From: Nitrospiraceae bacterium
Lineage (GTDB): Bacteria > Nitrospirota > Thermodesulfovibrionia > Thermodesulfovibrionales > UBA6898
DNA length: 42,855 bases
Direction: 5' to 3'
Assembly: GCA_003153275.1 (NCBI GenBank)
Contig: PLXX01000105.1
Span: 1 to 42,855, forward strand
The notes under the pieces are model-generated. The model was not told the origin of the DNA. It did no database searches and saw nothing but the letters and a program-made list of their open reading frames with translations. The position numbers were made by a program, and so were the translations under genes. Positions 1 through 8,901 of this stretch are shown in pieces (position 1 is the first letter of the stretch; every line of letters starts with the position of its first letter).

Positions 1-1
1 A

Positions 2-499
2 TTAGAAGAAGCTTTGAAAAAGAACATACTTCAAGGAGTTCCGGAGAATTCTAAGATTCTTATAGTCGACGAGTACACCTATGACCCTTACCCACCGAGT
101 GTCGTATCTCCTCTCAAAGGCTGGGCCAGTGGTGGTTATAAATGGAAGACCAAGGCATTAGTATATCTTCATTCGCGCAGGAGAATGAAGGTCTACACTG
201 AGATAGCGAAACTCTTGGGGGATGCAAATCTGAAAGACAACAGGATTGATTATTGTAATGATAACGTATATATGCTGACCCTTTGCTCTTATCCAGAAGA
301 GCTTCATAAGAAAGAGGGATATGTAGTCCTCAGGAAAATAAAGAACATCACAAGAAATCAGGCGGATATAAACAAATCACAAGTCGAGTTTGAAGACGCA
401 AATTGGCGATATCAGGGAACGAGAAAATATAATTTTTTTGGCGGATACCCCTATATCTTTGCTACGGGTCCCCGTTGCCTTGCGAAGAAATGGTGTTGA
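2..499 (+). CDS. Unrecognised protein, C-terminal part (5' end outside window)
   Basis: The frame is open from the first bases of the window to a TGA at 497-499, so the true start probably lies upstream; a TTG at 14 is only an internal possibility. The visible 165 or so residues are soluble-looking, rich in Lys and Tyr, with no clear signal peptide, membrane segment or catalytic motif. The early segment ENSKILIVDEY resembles a beta-strand followed by a turn, and a Cys-rich tail (GPRCLAKKWC) closes the protein. I do not recognise the family. It is followed by a tRNA gene on the same strand with no obvious terminator between them. Confidence 0.55.
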   Translation, partial: LEEALKKNILQGVPENSKILIVDEYTYDPYPPSVVSPLKGWASGGYKWKTKALVYLHSRRRMKVYTEIAKLLGDANLKDNRIDYCNDNVYMLTLCSYPEELHKKEGYVVLRKIKNITRNQADINKSQVEFEDANWRYQGTRKYNFFGGYPYIFATGPRCLAKKWC

Positions 500-594
500 A
501 ATGATAAACGTTGCCTCATAGAGAAATGCTTCCTCTGTGTCCACCTCTCTCTTACCGATCTTCATCTGATAAAATAGGGAAAGTCATATTAATA

Positions 595-670
595 GGGCGG
601 TTAGCTCAGCTGGGAGAGCGCCACGTTCGCAACGTGGAGGCCGGGGGTTCGATCTCCCTACCGTCCACCA
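595..670 (+). tRNA. tRNA-Ala (anticodon CGC)
   Basis: A 76-nt cloverleaf. The acceptor arm GGGCGGT (595-601) pairs with ACCGTCC (660-666), followed by discriminator A and an encoded CCA (668-670). The D-arm begins TAGCTCAGCTGG. The anticodon stem CCACG/CGTGG encloses the loop TTCGCAA, giving anticodon CGC, which reads GCG (Ala). The T-arm carries GGTTCGATC. The third acceptor pair is G-U, the well-known alanine identity element, which independently supports the Ala assignment. Confidence 0.95.
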
Positions 671-726
671 TTTTCTTTCTGTTGGTTTTCCAGGCGGCAG
701 GAGTTAGAACATAGAGACAGGAGAAT

Positions 727-751
727 AAAAAAAGCAGGTCCTGCGACCTGC
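727..751 (-). terminator. Rho-independent terminator for minus-strand transcription
   Basis: Read on the minus strand, GCAGGT and ACCTGC form a 6-bp GC-rich stem (734-739 with 746-751) followed at once by a run of seven T residues (727-733 on the plus strand is all A). It lies just downstream of the small minus-strand coding remnant at 797-931 and would end transcripts coming from the broken sensor gene region. Confidence 0.7.
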
Positions 752-796
752 CTCCTTACCGTTATCCCGGCATGACTGGAATCGTTACTTAAAATA

Positions 797-931
797 TTAA
801 TTATAGGCCTTGACCTCTTCGCCTTCCTTGACCTTGCTCAGGGAACCGACGGCATCAACGATATAGGCAAGGGCGGTACCGAATACCGAGCCAAGAACGA
901 TGCCGACTGCCCCGGCGCAGAAGATACCTCC
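797..931 (-). pseudogene. C-terminal remnant of a small glycine-rich membrane-like protein
   Basis: On the minus strand a 44-codon frame ends at TAA (797-799) and encodes a Gly/Ala/Val-rich hydrophobic stretch (core AVGIVLGSVFGTALAYIV) followed by a charged tail ending KEGEEVKAYN. The stretch looks like one glycine-zipper-type membrane helix. There is no start codon: a TGA sits directly upstream (932-934) in the same frame and no ATG, GTG or TTG lies in a sensible place, so the 5' part is lost or frameshifted. A good terminator follows it, suggesting it was once a real gene. The family is not recognised. Confidence 0.4.
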
Positions 932-958
932 TCATCCTCCGCGGTAACATAGCGCATA

Positions 959-1862
959 TTATATCGAATTCGGAGTTGTGGTCCTTAATCGGCCGACCAT
1001 GTCAAGAATAGTGGACGGGATACCGGTACCGTGATCGCAGAATTCAATCCGTATATACGGCATATCTTTAATAATCACTTTTCTTCCCTTAAGCCTGAAT
1101 ATTTTCGATTCATTCGGCAGTGGGTATTTCTGGTTCATGGCATAATGCGCATTGCTGATGATATTTAAAAACACCTGTTGTAACTGCTGAGTATTAGCGA
1201 CTATGTGCGGTAGACCTGCGGGAATGTCTTTTTCCAGTAAGATGCCATCTTTACGAAGTTGACTCTCTGTCAAGGCAAAGGACTCGAACAATGGTTTTTC
1301 AATAGGGATTGGTTTTTTCTTCTTTTTTTTCACGGGCAAACAAGAGAAGGCTCCTGACTATGTGGGCGATACGATCGCCTTCTTCCAGAATTTTTTCCGC
1401 AATCTACTCTCCCTAACTCTCCTTGTCCAGCTTGTTAACCAGCAACTGAGCATAATTGATAATGCCATTTATAGGATTATTGATCTCATGAGCAACGCCT
1501 GCAGCAAGTTCACCAATAGAGGATAGGCGAGCCATATGTATTTTCTCTGCCTGGGCCAATTTGAGTTGTGCCTCGCTTTTCTTTAACTCACGGCGAACCA
1601 CTGCCTCGCGAAGTTCACGTTCAACAGCCGCGACAAGCGTTGCCAGTCTGTCTTTCATTATATAGTCATGTGCGCCTGCCTTCATCGCCCCGACAGCGAT
1701 CTCTTCCCCGATATTTCCGGACAGGATAATAAAAGGAAGGTCAAGCCCGCTTTTCCTGGAAATGTTCAAGGCGTCAAGGCCGCTGAGAACTCGTCTAAAA
1801 GTACATCTTTCTTTTGGTAAGCAAGGCCGATACTCTTAAGAAATTGACTTACAACATTCATC
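959..1862 (-). pseudogene. Broken response regulator-histidine kinase (REC-HisKA-HATPase)
   Basis: Minus-strand fragments in different frames line up as one signalling protein. The first part starts near 1862 (reading VVSQFLKSIGLAYQKKDVLL) and runs into the receiver-domain segment LDLPFIILSGNIGEE and the typical HDYIMKD ending. A linker helix and a HisKA domain follow, with the phospho-acceptor motif LAAGVAHEINNPING. After a frameshift between about 1340 and 1413 comes the N-box (QQVFLNIISNAHYAMN) and a G1-like CDHGTGIP of the ATPase domain, which is then cut off without the G2 box. At least two frameshifts and a missing C-terminus make a functional kinase unlikely. By family knowledge it would have been a cytoplasmic two-component sensor with a fused N-terminal receiver. 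Confidence 0.75.
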
Positions 1863-2095
1863 CGACCTAACTCAAATATGGATACTGGCCTCAAATGGCA
1901 CTGGCCTCAAATCAAATTGACAAGCATAGCTTTTAGTGATAAGAAGAAGTGTAGACGATTTCCCAACTTGATTAATTACTTCATAAGAATGACCAGAGAG
2001 TTCACAGGTCGATCCTCGAAGGGGGTGATCCGCAAGATCTGATGGGACCTAATTTATCGGAGAGTAAATAGAGATTCATCATGAAGGAGGAGAAA

Positions 2096-4366
2096 ATGTC
2101 GAAAAAGCTAAAGTTATTAGAAGTGGTCATCATGTCAGCAATTTTTTGCTTAGCAGGTATCTTCGGGCAAGCCTACGCAAGTACGCTCATCCCGCAGACC
2201 TGGATGCCCGGGGAGTGCATCCCGCAGTTTCAGGTTAAGTTACCAGTGTTTGGGCCTGGCTATAATGCAGACCTACCCAGGGTAGATGCCGTCAGCCACC
2301 CGGCGCTTACAGTGAAGATGAAGGAAACCTCGCGTTCAGTTTTTCCGGACCCTTCCAAGGTTCAGTACCCCGCAGTGAATGGGAATGGCAATAGCTGCCC
2401 GAGTCTCAACTTTCAAAATACCACTGTATGGGCTTACGAGACATCTGACTGGTTCACCGGTCAGGTCCTCGGCCCTGCCTTCTGGCCCGCAGTGACTATG
2501 GAAAACAGAAGGTTCGAGTCAACGATGGTAGAATACGTGAACGAACTCCCGAGCTTTTCCAATAGTGGAAAGATTCAGGGGCTGATCACGATAGACCAGT
2601 CCATTCATTGGGCTGATCCGACGGGAACGACTATGCAGAATGACTGCGTGGATGGTCCTCCTCTGGCCGTTCCATGCACATCGCCCTTTATAGGGTCTCC
2701 TCCGGCAGTGGCGCACTTGCACGGCGCCGAAGTTCCATCTACATTCGATGGTGGGCCGAACGCCTGGTTCACAGCTGACGGCAGGAAAGGGCCGGGATAT
2801 AATACTCTTTTTGACGCTGGTCCGGGCAAAGCTATATATCTGTATCCTAACTCCCAGGAGCCTGGAACACTCTGGTTCCATGACCATGCCCTCGGCTCAA
2901 CGCGCACCAATGTATACAGCGGACTGGCGGCTTTCTATTTCCTCAGAGACCCGGGCAATGAGCCGGCAAACCTCCCGAGTGGACCGTACGAAATAGAACT
3001 TGCATTGCAGGACCGTCAGTTCGACACAAAGAGCCAGCTGTATTTTCCAGATGGCAGCGATCCATTATGCGGGAGTGGGCTGACGGGCGACCCATGCCTG
3101 AATGGTCCACCCACCAACCCAAGTGTGCACCCGTTCTGGATCCCTGAGTTCATCGGAGATGTTGCAGTAGTTAACGGATCTCCATGGCCATTCCTTAATG
3201 TTGAGGCGCGGCGCTACCGTTTACGTATTTTAGACGGTTCCAATTCACGAATGTATAATTTGAGTGCCGATCACCCGTTGCCCGCCTATCAGATCGGCGC
3301 GGACGATGCTTACGTTGACAAGCCCGTGTCGCTCGGATCATTGTTCATTGCCCCCGGAGAGCGCGCAGATATCATTGTGGACTTCAGCGGTCTGGCGGGG
3401 CAGACCGTTACGATCACGAATGATGCAGCTGTCCCCTTCCCTGACGGCCTGTTTCCGGTGCCGCATCCTGTTACCAATCCTGACGGTACTATTTCCATGG
3501 CTCCTGCGGACCAGCCTCTCATGGCCAGCATCATGCAGTTCAGGGTCATTTCTCCGCTTAGCGGAGCTGATACGAGCTGCAACCCTGCAAACGGAGAATG
3601 CCAACGGCCGGTTCCGACTGCCCGGCTGTCGAATGGTCAGGGACTCGTTGCGGCAGGTGTGAAGATTGACAAGGTCAGGCAGCTTGTTCTGAAGGAGTTC
3701 GAGGGGGCAGGGGGTCCGCTCGAGGTCCTGGTCAACAACACCAAGTGGGACGGGCTGAGGTCGCCCTCCATCGCTGCCGATTTTCCTGTTGATGGTATAA
3801 GCGAGCTGCCGCGTATGGGATCGATCGAGCTTTGGGAGATAATTAACCTGACGGAAGATGCCCATCCTATGCACACGCACCTAGCGCAGTTTCAGATCTT
3901 AAACCGGCAGAATTATGATGATGCCGCATATGCCGGAGAGGAAGCACCAATTCCGTCGGTCGGCGCATGGGGAGCTGCATTCCCGATTAATACCGGATTC
4001 AATCCAATCTGCACAGGTGGCGTATTCTGCCCTGGATACGGACCTCCCAATGACTACAATATCCCTAACGGAGATGGGGCTATCGGCGGAAACCCGGCCA
4101 TCAGTCCCTACCTGCTGGGGGAGCCGATCCCACCTGATCCAGGAGAGTCCGGCTGGAAGGATACTGCTAAAGCTTTCCCCGGGCAGGTGATGAGGATTCT
4201 GGTGCGATGGACCCCTACGAGTATGCCGGTCATACCGGACACGTCTCTTGCAGGCATTAATATCTATCCCTTCGATCCGACCGAGGGGCCTGGCTATGTC
4301 TGGCACTGCCATATCATTGACCATGAGGACAACGAAATGATGAGGCCTTACAAGGTCACAAAGTAA
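2096..4366 (+). CDS. Secreted multicopper oxidase (CotA/bilirubin oxidase-like)
   Basis: A periplasmic or exported oxidase that couples one-electron oxidation of a substrate (phenolics, metal ions such as Mn or Cu, or bilirubin-like compounds in the family) to reduction of O2 to water. All four copper-binding motifs are visible: HLHG and WFHDH in the N-terminal half, and HPMHTH and HCHIIDHEDNEMM at the C-terminus. The last includes the type-1 Cys, its His ligands and an axial Met, so all copper sites appear intact. A signal peptide (hydrophobic core VVIMSAIFCLAGIFG, then AYAS) directs export. Translation most likely starts at 2096, because AAGGAGG at 2084-2090 is well placed for it; the upstream in-frame ATG at 2081 overlaps this ribosome site. 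The protein is about 756 residues, longer than typical 500-residue laccases, with inserted loops. It is a single gene with its own terminator. The substrate cannot be read from sequence. Confidence 0.93.
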   Translation: MSKKLKLLEVVIMSAIFCLAGIFGQAYASTLIPQTWMPGECIPQFQVKLPVFGPGYNADLPRVDAVSHPALTVKMKETSRSVFPDPSKVQYPAVNGNGNSCPSLNFQNTTVWAYETSDWFTGQVLGPAFWPAVTMENRRFESTMVEYVNELPSFSNSGKIQGLITIDQSIHWADPTGTTMQNDCVDGPPLAVPCTSPFIGSPPAVAHLHGAEVPSTFDGGPNAWFTADGRKGPGYNTLFDAGPGKAIYLYPNSQEPGTLWFHDHALGSTRTNVYSGLAAFYFLRDPGNEPANLPSGPYEIELALQDRQFDTKSQLYFPDGSDPLCGSGLTGDPCLNGPPTNPSVHPFWIPEFIGDVAVVNGSPWPFLNVEARRYRLRILDGSNSRMYNLSADHPLPAYQIGADDAYVDKPVSLGSLFIAPGERADIIVDFSGLAGQTVTITNDAAVPFPDGLFPVPHPVTNPDGTISMAPADQPLMASIMQFRVISPLSGADTSCNPANGECQRPVPTARLSNGQGLVAAGVKIDKVRQLVLKEFEGAGGPLEVLVNNTKWDGLRSPSIAADFPVDGISELPRMGSIELWEIINLTEDAHPMHTHLAQFQILNRQNYDDAAYAGEEAPIPSVGAWGAAFPINTGFNPICTGGVFCPGYGPPNDYNIPNGDGAIGGNPAISPYLLGEPIPPDPGESGWKDTAKAFPGQVMRILVRWTPTSMPVIPDTSLAGINIYPFDPTEGPGYVWHCHIIDHEDNEMMRPYKVTK

Positions 4367-4391
4367 CACCTATTATTTGAAGTACTTTCTG

Positions 4392-4420
4392 GAGGGCCGC
4401 TTTGCGCGGCCCTCTTCTAT
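4392..4420 (+). terminator. Rho-independent terminator of the multicopper oxidase gene
   Basis: A perfect 9-bp stem GAGGGCCGC (4392-4400) / GCGGCCCTC (4406-4414) with loop TTTGC, followed by a T-rich tail (TTCTATT). It lies 25 bases after the oxidase stop codon. Confidence 0.85.
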
Positions 4421-4752
4421 TGATGCCATACAAGACATCAGGATGGAGGCTAACTCATCTGTTTTACGATAATCGCGAGTGAGTCAATATCTTCATTAGA
4501 TTGTTAAAAGACCAGTGCGAGTTCCTCAATGGTATTTCACATTGTTGCAGCTTAATGAAATGTGTTGCCAGATGCCCGACACGGGGTCCCCCGACACTTC
4601 GAGAAATACTTCTTTCCGTGAGAAATCTTGAATTATTCTTCATGCATAGAAATCTCACTTAGTGGCTGCTATACGTAACAAAAAGGAGTGAACCTCAAGA
4701 CCATTGAAGGTCATGATAAGTCCTGCTTTTTCAAAGAGAAAGAGGAGGAGCA

Positions 4753-5316
4753 ATGACCATGGAAGGTTCAAGTCTCAGAACAAGCAGCAGTGACATCAAA
4801 GCAGTAAATCAGCATACCGCAGTAGGATCTCTTATTGATCGCATTCTTCAGAATATCTCCAAGATGGAACTCCCGGGCACAGAGCACTTCGAGAACTACA
4901 TGCGCCACAAGTGGAGAATGAATCACAAGCCACATACTCTTATGGGCAGTTTTCAGGCGGTAAGGGGCTTTCTCGGTTTCTATTGCAGCTTAGGGAAGAG
5001 TCAGCTCCAAGAGATTGTCAGTGACGATCTGGAAGCATTTGTCGAACACGAGCAGGACCGAGGACTCAAAGTCACCTCGGTCAGAACACGGCTTAATTAT
5101 ATCTGGGCGTTCCTGAGGTTTCTGAGTGAACAGGACATCATTGGTGAAAGCATTCTCAGACGCAAGATTAAACTCCGGGTGCCCGATTTTCTGCCGAGGG
5201 CCATCGCTCCTGGCGATGTCAGAAAGATACTCGCTGCCATTAAGGAAACTCGCGACCGAAACCTTCATCAAGAAGGGGTTCAAAAGGTGTGCCTAGGTAT
5301 TGTCAACATAAGATGA
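4753..5316 (+). pseudogene. Truncated tyrosine recombinase (core-binding domain only)
   Basis: A good ribosome site (AGAGGAGGAG) precedes ATG at 4753. The 187-residue product has the SAM-like core-binding domain of tyrosine recombinases (HFENYMRHKWRMN, VRTRLNYIWAFLRFL) and then the start of the catalytic domain (AIAPGDVRKILAAI, ETRDRN). It ends before any of the catalytic Arg-Lys-His-x-x-Arg-His-Tyr residues. Full proteins of the family are about 300 residues or more, so the C-terminal half is missing and this fragment could at best bind DNA. It shows earlier integration activity in the region and is unrelated in position to the recombinases at 36411-42692. Confidence 0.75.
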
Positions 5317-5683
5317 CAAGTGAACCTACTTCATACCGGCACTGTTTTGACAGGGGAACAGTTTTTGGTTGAACTCCAAAGTTCTTACGGTGACGGAGAT
5401 TCGCAATATTCATCCAGAAAGAAGCATTAAAGGGTCCGATTTCAACTGGTGGGGACTTACATGACTCAAGATTATGGGTTGAAAAAACGCATCTAAAATA
5501 TCAGTTCTTTACCTCCTATTGCGCAGACCCCGCAGAGATTACATATTTTGGGTCTTTCTTTACATTATCTGAAAATAAGGTACACTTTAGCTAGTGTCTG
5601 TTCATAAACTGTGGTGACAGGAAGAAGTCGTCATTCTCTTTTCTGATCATTAATATTTAATGGACGGAAAGAAAGGAGACGTC
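5317..5683 (+). other. Intergenic region upstream of the DUF3943 gene
   Basis: No coding frame or RNA gene is seen. The 3' part is AT-rich and presumably holds the promoter of the following gene, but I cannot single out a convincing -35/-10 pair. The break in the truncated recombinase falls at the left edge of this stretch. Confidence 0.4.
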
Positions 5684-7417
5684 ATGCAACACGCAAGAAA
5701 AACATTCAGGGCGATTCTTATAGTGTTCAACGTGGGTATCGTAATCGCTATTAGTAGCTTGGCCTTTGCCCAGGGAGGGGGCATTTCAGGTTCAGTAAAG
5801 GATCGCTTAACCAATCAGGGGATTCAAGGGGTAATCATTACGGTAAAAGATGTAAGCACCGGTATGTTGGCAGGAACAGGGACTACTGATGTGTATGGTA
5901 TCTATACAGTGGGTATTCCAACCCTGGGGAATTACACCCTCGAAGCATCAAAACCTGGATATAACAATGTGTTTGCACAGGATGTGGTTGAGCTTTCCGA
6001 TATGACACCGAACCGGACCGTAAATATCTCTATGAGTGGGGAAGCGTGGTTGAAGGACAAGCCCGGGCAGACGACACAAGCTCTGTCTTGGGAGAGGGGA
6101 GCCGGGAAGAGCTACCTCATCCCAGCCCTCGAAATTCCGGGCTTCATCCTTCTCCTCAACGGGTACGACCGACTTGCCTACCCCAACTCTGTAGAGGACG
6201 GGAAAAAAGTCTATGACACAAACCTGTCAACCTTCCGGGACCACGTCTTCCACGGGCACTGGGGAGTCGACCAGGACTCCTTCGCCATGAACCAGTTCGG
6301 GCATCCATATCAGGGATCTGTGTACTATGGATTCGCGAGATCGGCCGGCCTCAACTACTGGGAATCGCTCCTCTACACCAACGTAGGCAGCTTTCTCTGG
6401 GAAACGGGCGGAGAGACCACACATCCATCCATCAACGACCAAATAGCCAGCGGTATTGGCGGGAGCTTCTTCGGGGAGGCGCTCTTCCGTATGGCCAGCC
6501 TGTTGCTCGAGGGCGATGGCGGCGAACCCGGGTTCTGGCGCGAGCTGGGTGCAGGGGCGCTCTCACCTCCCATGGGTTTTAATCGTCTCGCCTTTGGAGA
6601 CAGGTTCAAGTCCGTGTTTCCGAGCCATAATCCGGCCACCTTCTGGCGCCTGCAGCTCGGTGTAAGTCTGAATACTCACCTGAACAATCTGGGAGGCTTC
6701 GGCACCGGGGAAAAGTCCGAGGCGACAGCGGACTTCTCCATGGCCTACGGGCTCCCCGGAAAGCCCGGATATAGCTACAAGCGTCCTTTCGATTACTTCA
6801 ATTTTGAATTCACCAGCCTCGGCAACATACATAACCCTTTTGATAACGTCATGATTCGGGGACTCCTCCTCGGAAAGGACTACGAGGCGGGTAATTCCTA
6901 TCGCGGGATATGGGGCCTCTATGGCGGCTATGACTATATATCGCCGCACATCTTCCGCGTCTCAAGCACCTCTGCCTCTCTCGGGACTACCTTTCAATGG
7001 TGGCTATCGCAAAAGGTAGCGCTCCAGGGCTCGGCCCTCGGCGGCATCGGCTATGCCGCGGCCGGTAATGTCACCCAGGTAGGTGAACGCGACTACCACT
7101 ACGGCGTCGCTCCGCAGGGGCTTCTCGGGCTCCGCCTCATCCTTGGCGACAGGGCCATGTTTGACTTAACGGGACGTGCATATTATTTGACCGGCGTAGG
7201 TGGCGCGGACCCGGGGGGAAGGGAGACCATCGAACGTCTCAACACGGGATTCACCGTTCGCATATACGGCCGTCACGCCCTTGGGATTCAATACATTGCA
7301 TCAGTCAGGGATGCGCGGTATCCCGACCGGGCGTCCAGTCACCAGACGACGGGAACCGTCAGCCTGGTTTACACTTTGCTTGGCGACACCCGGCTCGGGG
7401 CTGTTGAGTGGCGCTGA
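5684..7417 (+). CDS. Exported DUF3943 protein with N-terminal carboxypeptidase-like regulatory domain
   Basis: An exported protein of about 577 residues with unknown biochemical role. AAAGGAG at 5673-5679 sets the start at ATG 5684 rather than the in-frame ATG at 5660. A signal peptide (ILIVFNVGIVIAISSLAFAQ) is followed by a beta-sandwich of the carboxypeptidase regulatory type (GSVKDRLTNQGIQGVIITV, GIYTVGIPTLGNYTLEA), a fold used for protein-protein or carbohydrate contacts at the cell surface. The rest carries hallmarks of DUF3943: the FGHPYQGSVYYGFARSAG segment, the WE..YTNVGSFLWE and NDQIASGIGG segments, then alternating beta-rich sequence ending in a strand like an outer-membrane barrel (TVSLVYTLL). 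I infer an outer-membrane barrel-like location. No operon partner is visible on either side. Confidence 0.8.
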   Translation: MQHARKTFRAILIVFNVGIVIAISSLAFAQGGGISGSVKDRLTNQGIQGVIITVKDVSTGMLAGTGTTDVYGIYTVGIPTLGNYTLEASKPGYNNVFAQDVVELSDMTPNRTVNISMSGEAWLKDKPGQTTQALSWERGAGKSYLIPALEIPGFILLLNGYDRLAYPNSVEDGKKVYDTNLSTFRDHVFHGHWGVDQDSFAMNQFGHPYQGSVYYGFARSAGLNYWESLLYTNVGSFLWETGGETTHPSINDQIASGIGGSFFGEALFRMASLLLEGDGGEPGFWRELGAGALSPPMGFNRLAFGDRFKSVFPSHNPATFWRLQLGVSLNTHLNNLGGFGTGEKSEATADFSMAYGLPGKPGYSYKRPFDYFNFEFTSLGNIHNPFDNVMIRGLLLGKDYEAGNSYRGIWGLYGGYDYISPHIFRVSSTSASLGTTFQWWLSQKVALQGSALGGIGYAAAGNVTQVGERDYHYGVAPQGLLGLRLILGDRAMFDLTGRAYYLTGVGGADPGGRETIERLNTGFTVRIYGRHALGIQYIASVRDARYPDRASSHQTTGTVSLVYTLLGDTRLGAVEWR

Positions 7418-7566
7418 CCGACGATGCTCAGGACAGATGACTCGCCACCTGGAGCAGGAACGAAACATCGTATTCAACGGGGTTTCGCGCAATTTATATG
7501 GTTCTTAGACCAGTCCTGCGATGGCTCCCGGCCCGGGCAGTAAAGATACCGGTAACTCTTATGTTG

Positions 7567-7639
7567 CTGGGTGAGACAGTGTTCCAATCAATTCGTTGGT
7601 TTAGTCCCAGTCCGGTTATAGGTTCGCTGTCTCACCCAG
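7567..7639. repeat. 13-bp perfect inverted repeat beside the IS110 remnant
   Basis: CTGGGTGAGACAG (7567-7579) and its exact reverse complement CTGTCTCACCCAG (7627-7639) are separated by 47 bases. The right arm ends a few bases from the stop codon of the IS110-family transposase remnant. The arms could fold in RNA as a long-looped hairpin, or be part of the element's non-coding end. Confidence 0.6.
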
Positions 7640-7643
7640 TCCT

Positions 7644-8170
7644 TTATCCAAACGTTTTCTCAGACATAAACGGTACTCCATCCCTCATAACATAATACGC
7701 TGCCCTCGCCAGCTTGTTTGACAGTGCGCTGTGAGCAATCGGTGCGTTTGTCTTTTTTTGCTTCCGGTCATAATAAGCTCTCGTTTCAGGGTCAAACCGC
7801 CGTGCAAGTTCTCCCGCCTCGGCAAAGGCCCAGGACAGATATTTGTTGCCGTTCTTCCTGTTATTTGTCCCCTTCTTTTTGTCATTGCTAAATCTCCCTG
7901 CAGGTACCTTTCTGCAGTACGACACATAGTTACCTACATCTGCAAAGCGATTAATAGGACCTGTTTCCATCATGATCGTCAACCCCAGAACCCTGCCGAC
8001 TCCCGGTAAACTTAAAAGATTATCATATGGCCGCTGTAGTTTTATCTTTTTTTCTACGGCCACCTCGATTGCTGTGATCTGCCTCGTCAGAGAGTCAATC
8101 GCATCCTTAACTCACGACGTAACCATCTTCCCTGCAACGACAATTTTCAACCCAAAAGGATCAGTCTGAC
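7644..8170 (-). pseudogene. IS110-family transposase remnant (C-terminal part)
   Basis: The minus-strand frame encodes the conserved C-terminal (Transposase_20) domain of IS110-family transposases: LLSLPGVGRVLGLTIMMETG, then NRFADVGNYVSYCRKVPA, NRKNGNKYLSWAFAEA and the closing AAYYVMRDGVPF. The first ATG in this frame gives 139 residues, but the frame continues upstream through DSLTRQITAIE to an in-frame TGA at 8112-8114, with a further 18 readable codons beyond it. The N-terminal DEDD catalytic domain expected in a protein of about 330-400 residues is absent. The element is therefore dead, by both a nonsense codon and a 5' deletion. Within the family the non-coding end encodes the bridge RNA that guides target choice, so the inverted repeat at 7567-7639 deserves attention. 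Confidence 0.85.
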
Positions 8171-8490
8171 AGTAATACGTTTACCCGGCAAGTAGCGCGC
8201 AAAAGTCATTAGCAGCAGGGAAAAGTCCTCACATAAATTGGCAGGTTGCAGCAACCTAATCTTTACTACTATGCAACCGATGACCTCTGCAGGGCAGGCA
8301 TATGCACTCGCTCCACCGGATGCTTGTCCTTTCCGTCTCGGCTGATAACCTGCTCTACCAGATGAGACGGAGGCTCCTTATTTACGCCTGCGACATCGAT
8401 GCCTTCCTGATTGAGAAAGAAGTCACCACATAGGCTTGAGCATCTGATCATTTCTTAATCGGACATAAAAGCTAATAATTTTAATTAGGG
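8171..8490. other. Gap without a recognisable gene
   Basis: Between the IS110 remnant and the riboswitch promoter no supported coding frame, RNA gene or strong repeat is seen. The 60-codon minus-strand frame here has no ribosome site or family similarity I can recognise. Confidence 0.4.
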
Positions 8491-8491
8491 C

Positions 8492-8521
8492 TTGACACAG
8501 TGTATTCTTCTGCGGTATAAA
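8492..8521 (+). promoter_or_regulatory. Sigma-70 type promoter of the cobalamin riboswitch leader
   Basis: TTGACA (8492-8497) and TATAAA (8516-8521) are separated by 18 bases and lie about ten bases upstream of the first riboswitch helix, exactly where a leader promoter is expected. Both hexamers are close to consensus. Confidence 0.75.
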
Positions 8522-8530
8522 AAAAGAGTT

Positions 8531-8690
8531 CAGGTGCCGTGAGGCATAATAGGGAATCCCGTGAGGTGTAAAAACCGATTCGGGAGCGGGCCCGCCGCTG
8601 TAATCGGGGACGAAAGCCGACTAAGCCACTGGGGTGAGAACCTTGGGAAGGCCGGCAAGTAGGATGAGCCGAGAGCCAGAAGACCTGCCT
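8531..8690 (+). promoter_or_regulatory. Cobalamin (adenosylcobalamin) riboswitch
   Basis: The conserved blocks occur in the right order: GGGAATCCCGTG, CGCCGCTGTAATCGGGGACG, AGCC then GCCACTGGGGTGAGAACC, TTGGGAAGG, and the B12 box around AGCCAGAAGACCTGCC. The closing helix P1 pairs CAGGT (8531-8535) with ACCTG (8683-8687). By family knowledge, bound cobalamin represses the downstream gene, usually for B12 synthesis or uptake or for a B12-independent isozyme. A strong terminator lies about 150 bases downstream (8835-8869), consistent with transcriptional control. The gene it controlled (from 8902) is broken, so the switch is intact but orphaned. Confidence 0.93.
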
Positions 8691-8834
8691 GTAAACACAG
8701 TGGTATGTTAGTGGTGACAGGAGATCATTTAGGCAATACCAAAATGAATCCTCTTTCACCCCTCACCATATCACTTCTCTACGGAACCTTACCGTGGCTG
8801 GAAGGAAAGAGGATGAAGTAAAGCAGGGTGCAAT

Positions 8835-8869
8835 CCTCAAGGCAAATATATGCCTTGAGGTTTTTTTTT
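8835..8869 (+). terminator. Terminator between the cobalamin riboswitch and its gene
   Basis: A perfect 10-bp stem CCTCAAGGCA (8835-8844) / TGCCTTGAGG (8851-8860) with a 6-base loop is followed by nine T residues. It lies upstream of the ribosome site at 8891-8897, so it is best read as the regulated terminator of the riboswitch expression platform rather than a gene-end terminator. Confidence 0.85.
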
Positions 8870-8901
8870 GCCTCAAGACTGACTTTACAAGAGGAGGCAA
8901 A

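Noticed and set aside
3338-3880. 180-codon minus-strand frame opposite the multicopper oxidase
   Set aside because: Shadow of the oxidase gene; no start context and Arg-rich, non-protein-like composition.
8112-8114. Selenocysteine UGA in the IS110 remnant
   Set aside because: The UGA is not at a Cys-type or catalytic position, the N-terminal domain is missing, and the element is plainly decayed.
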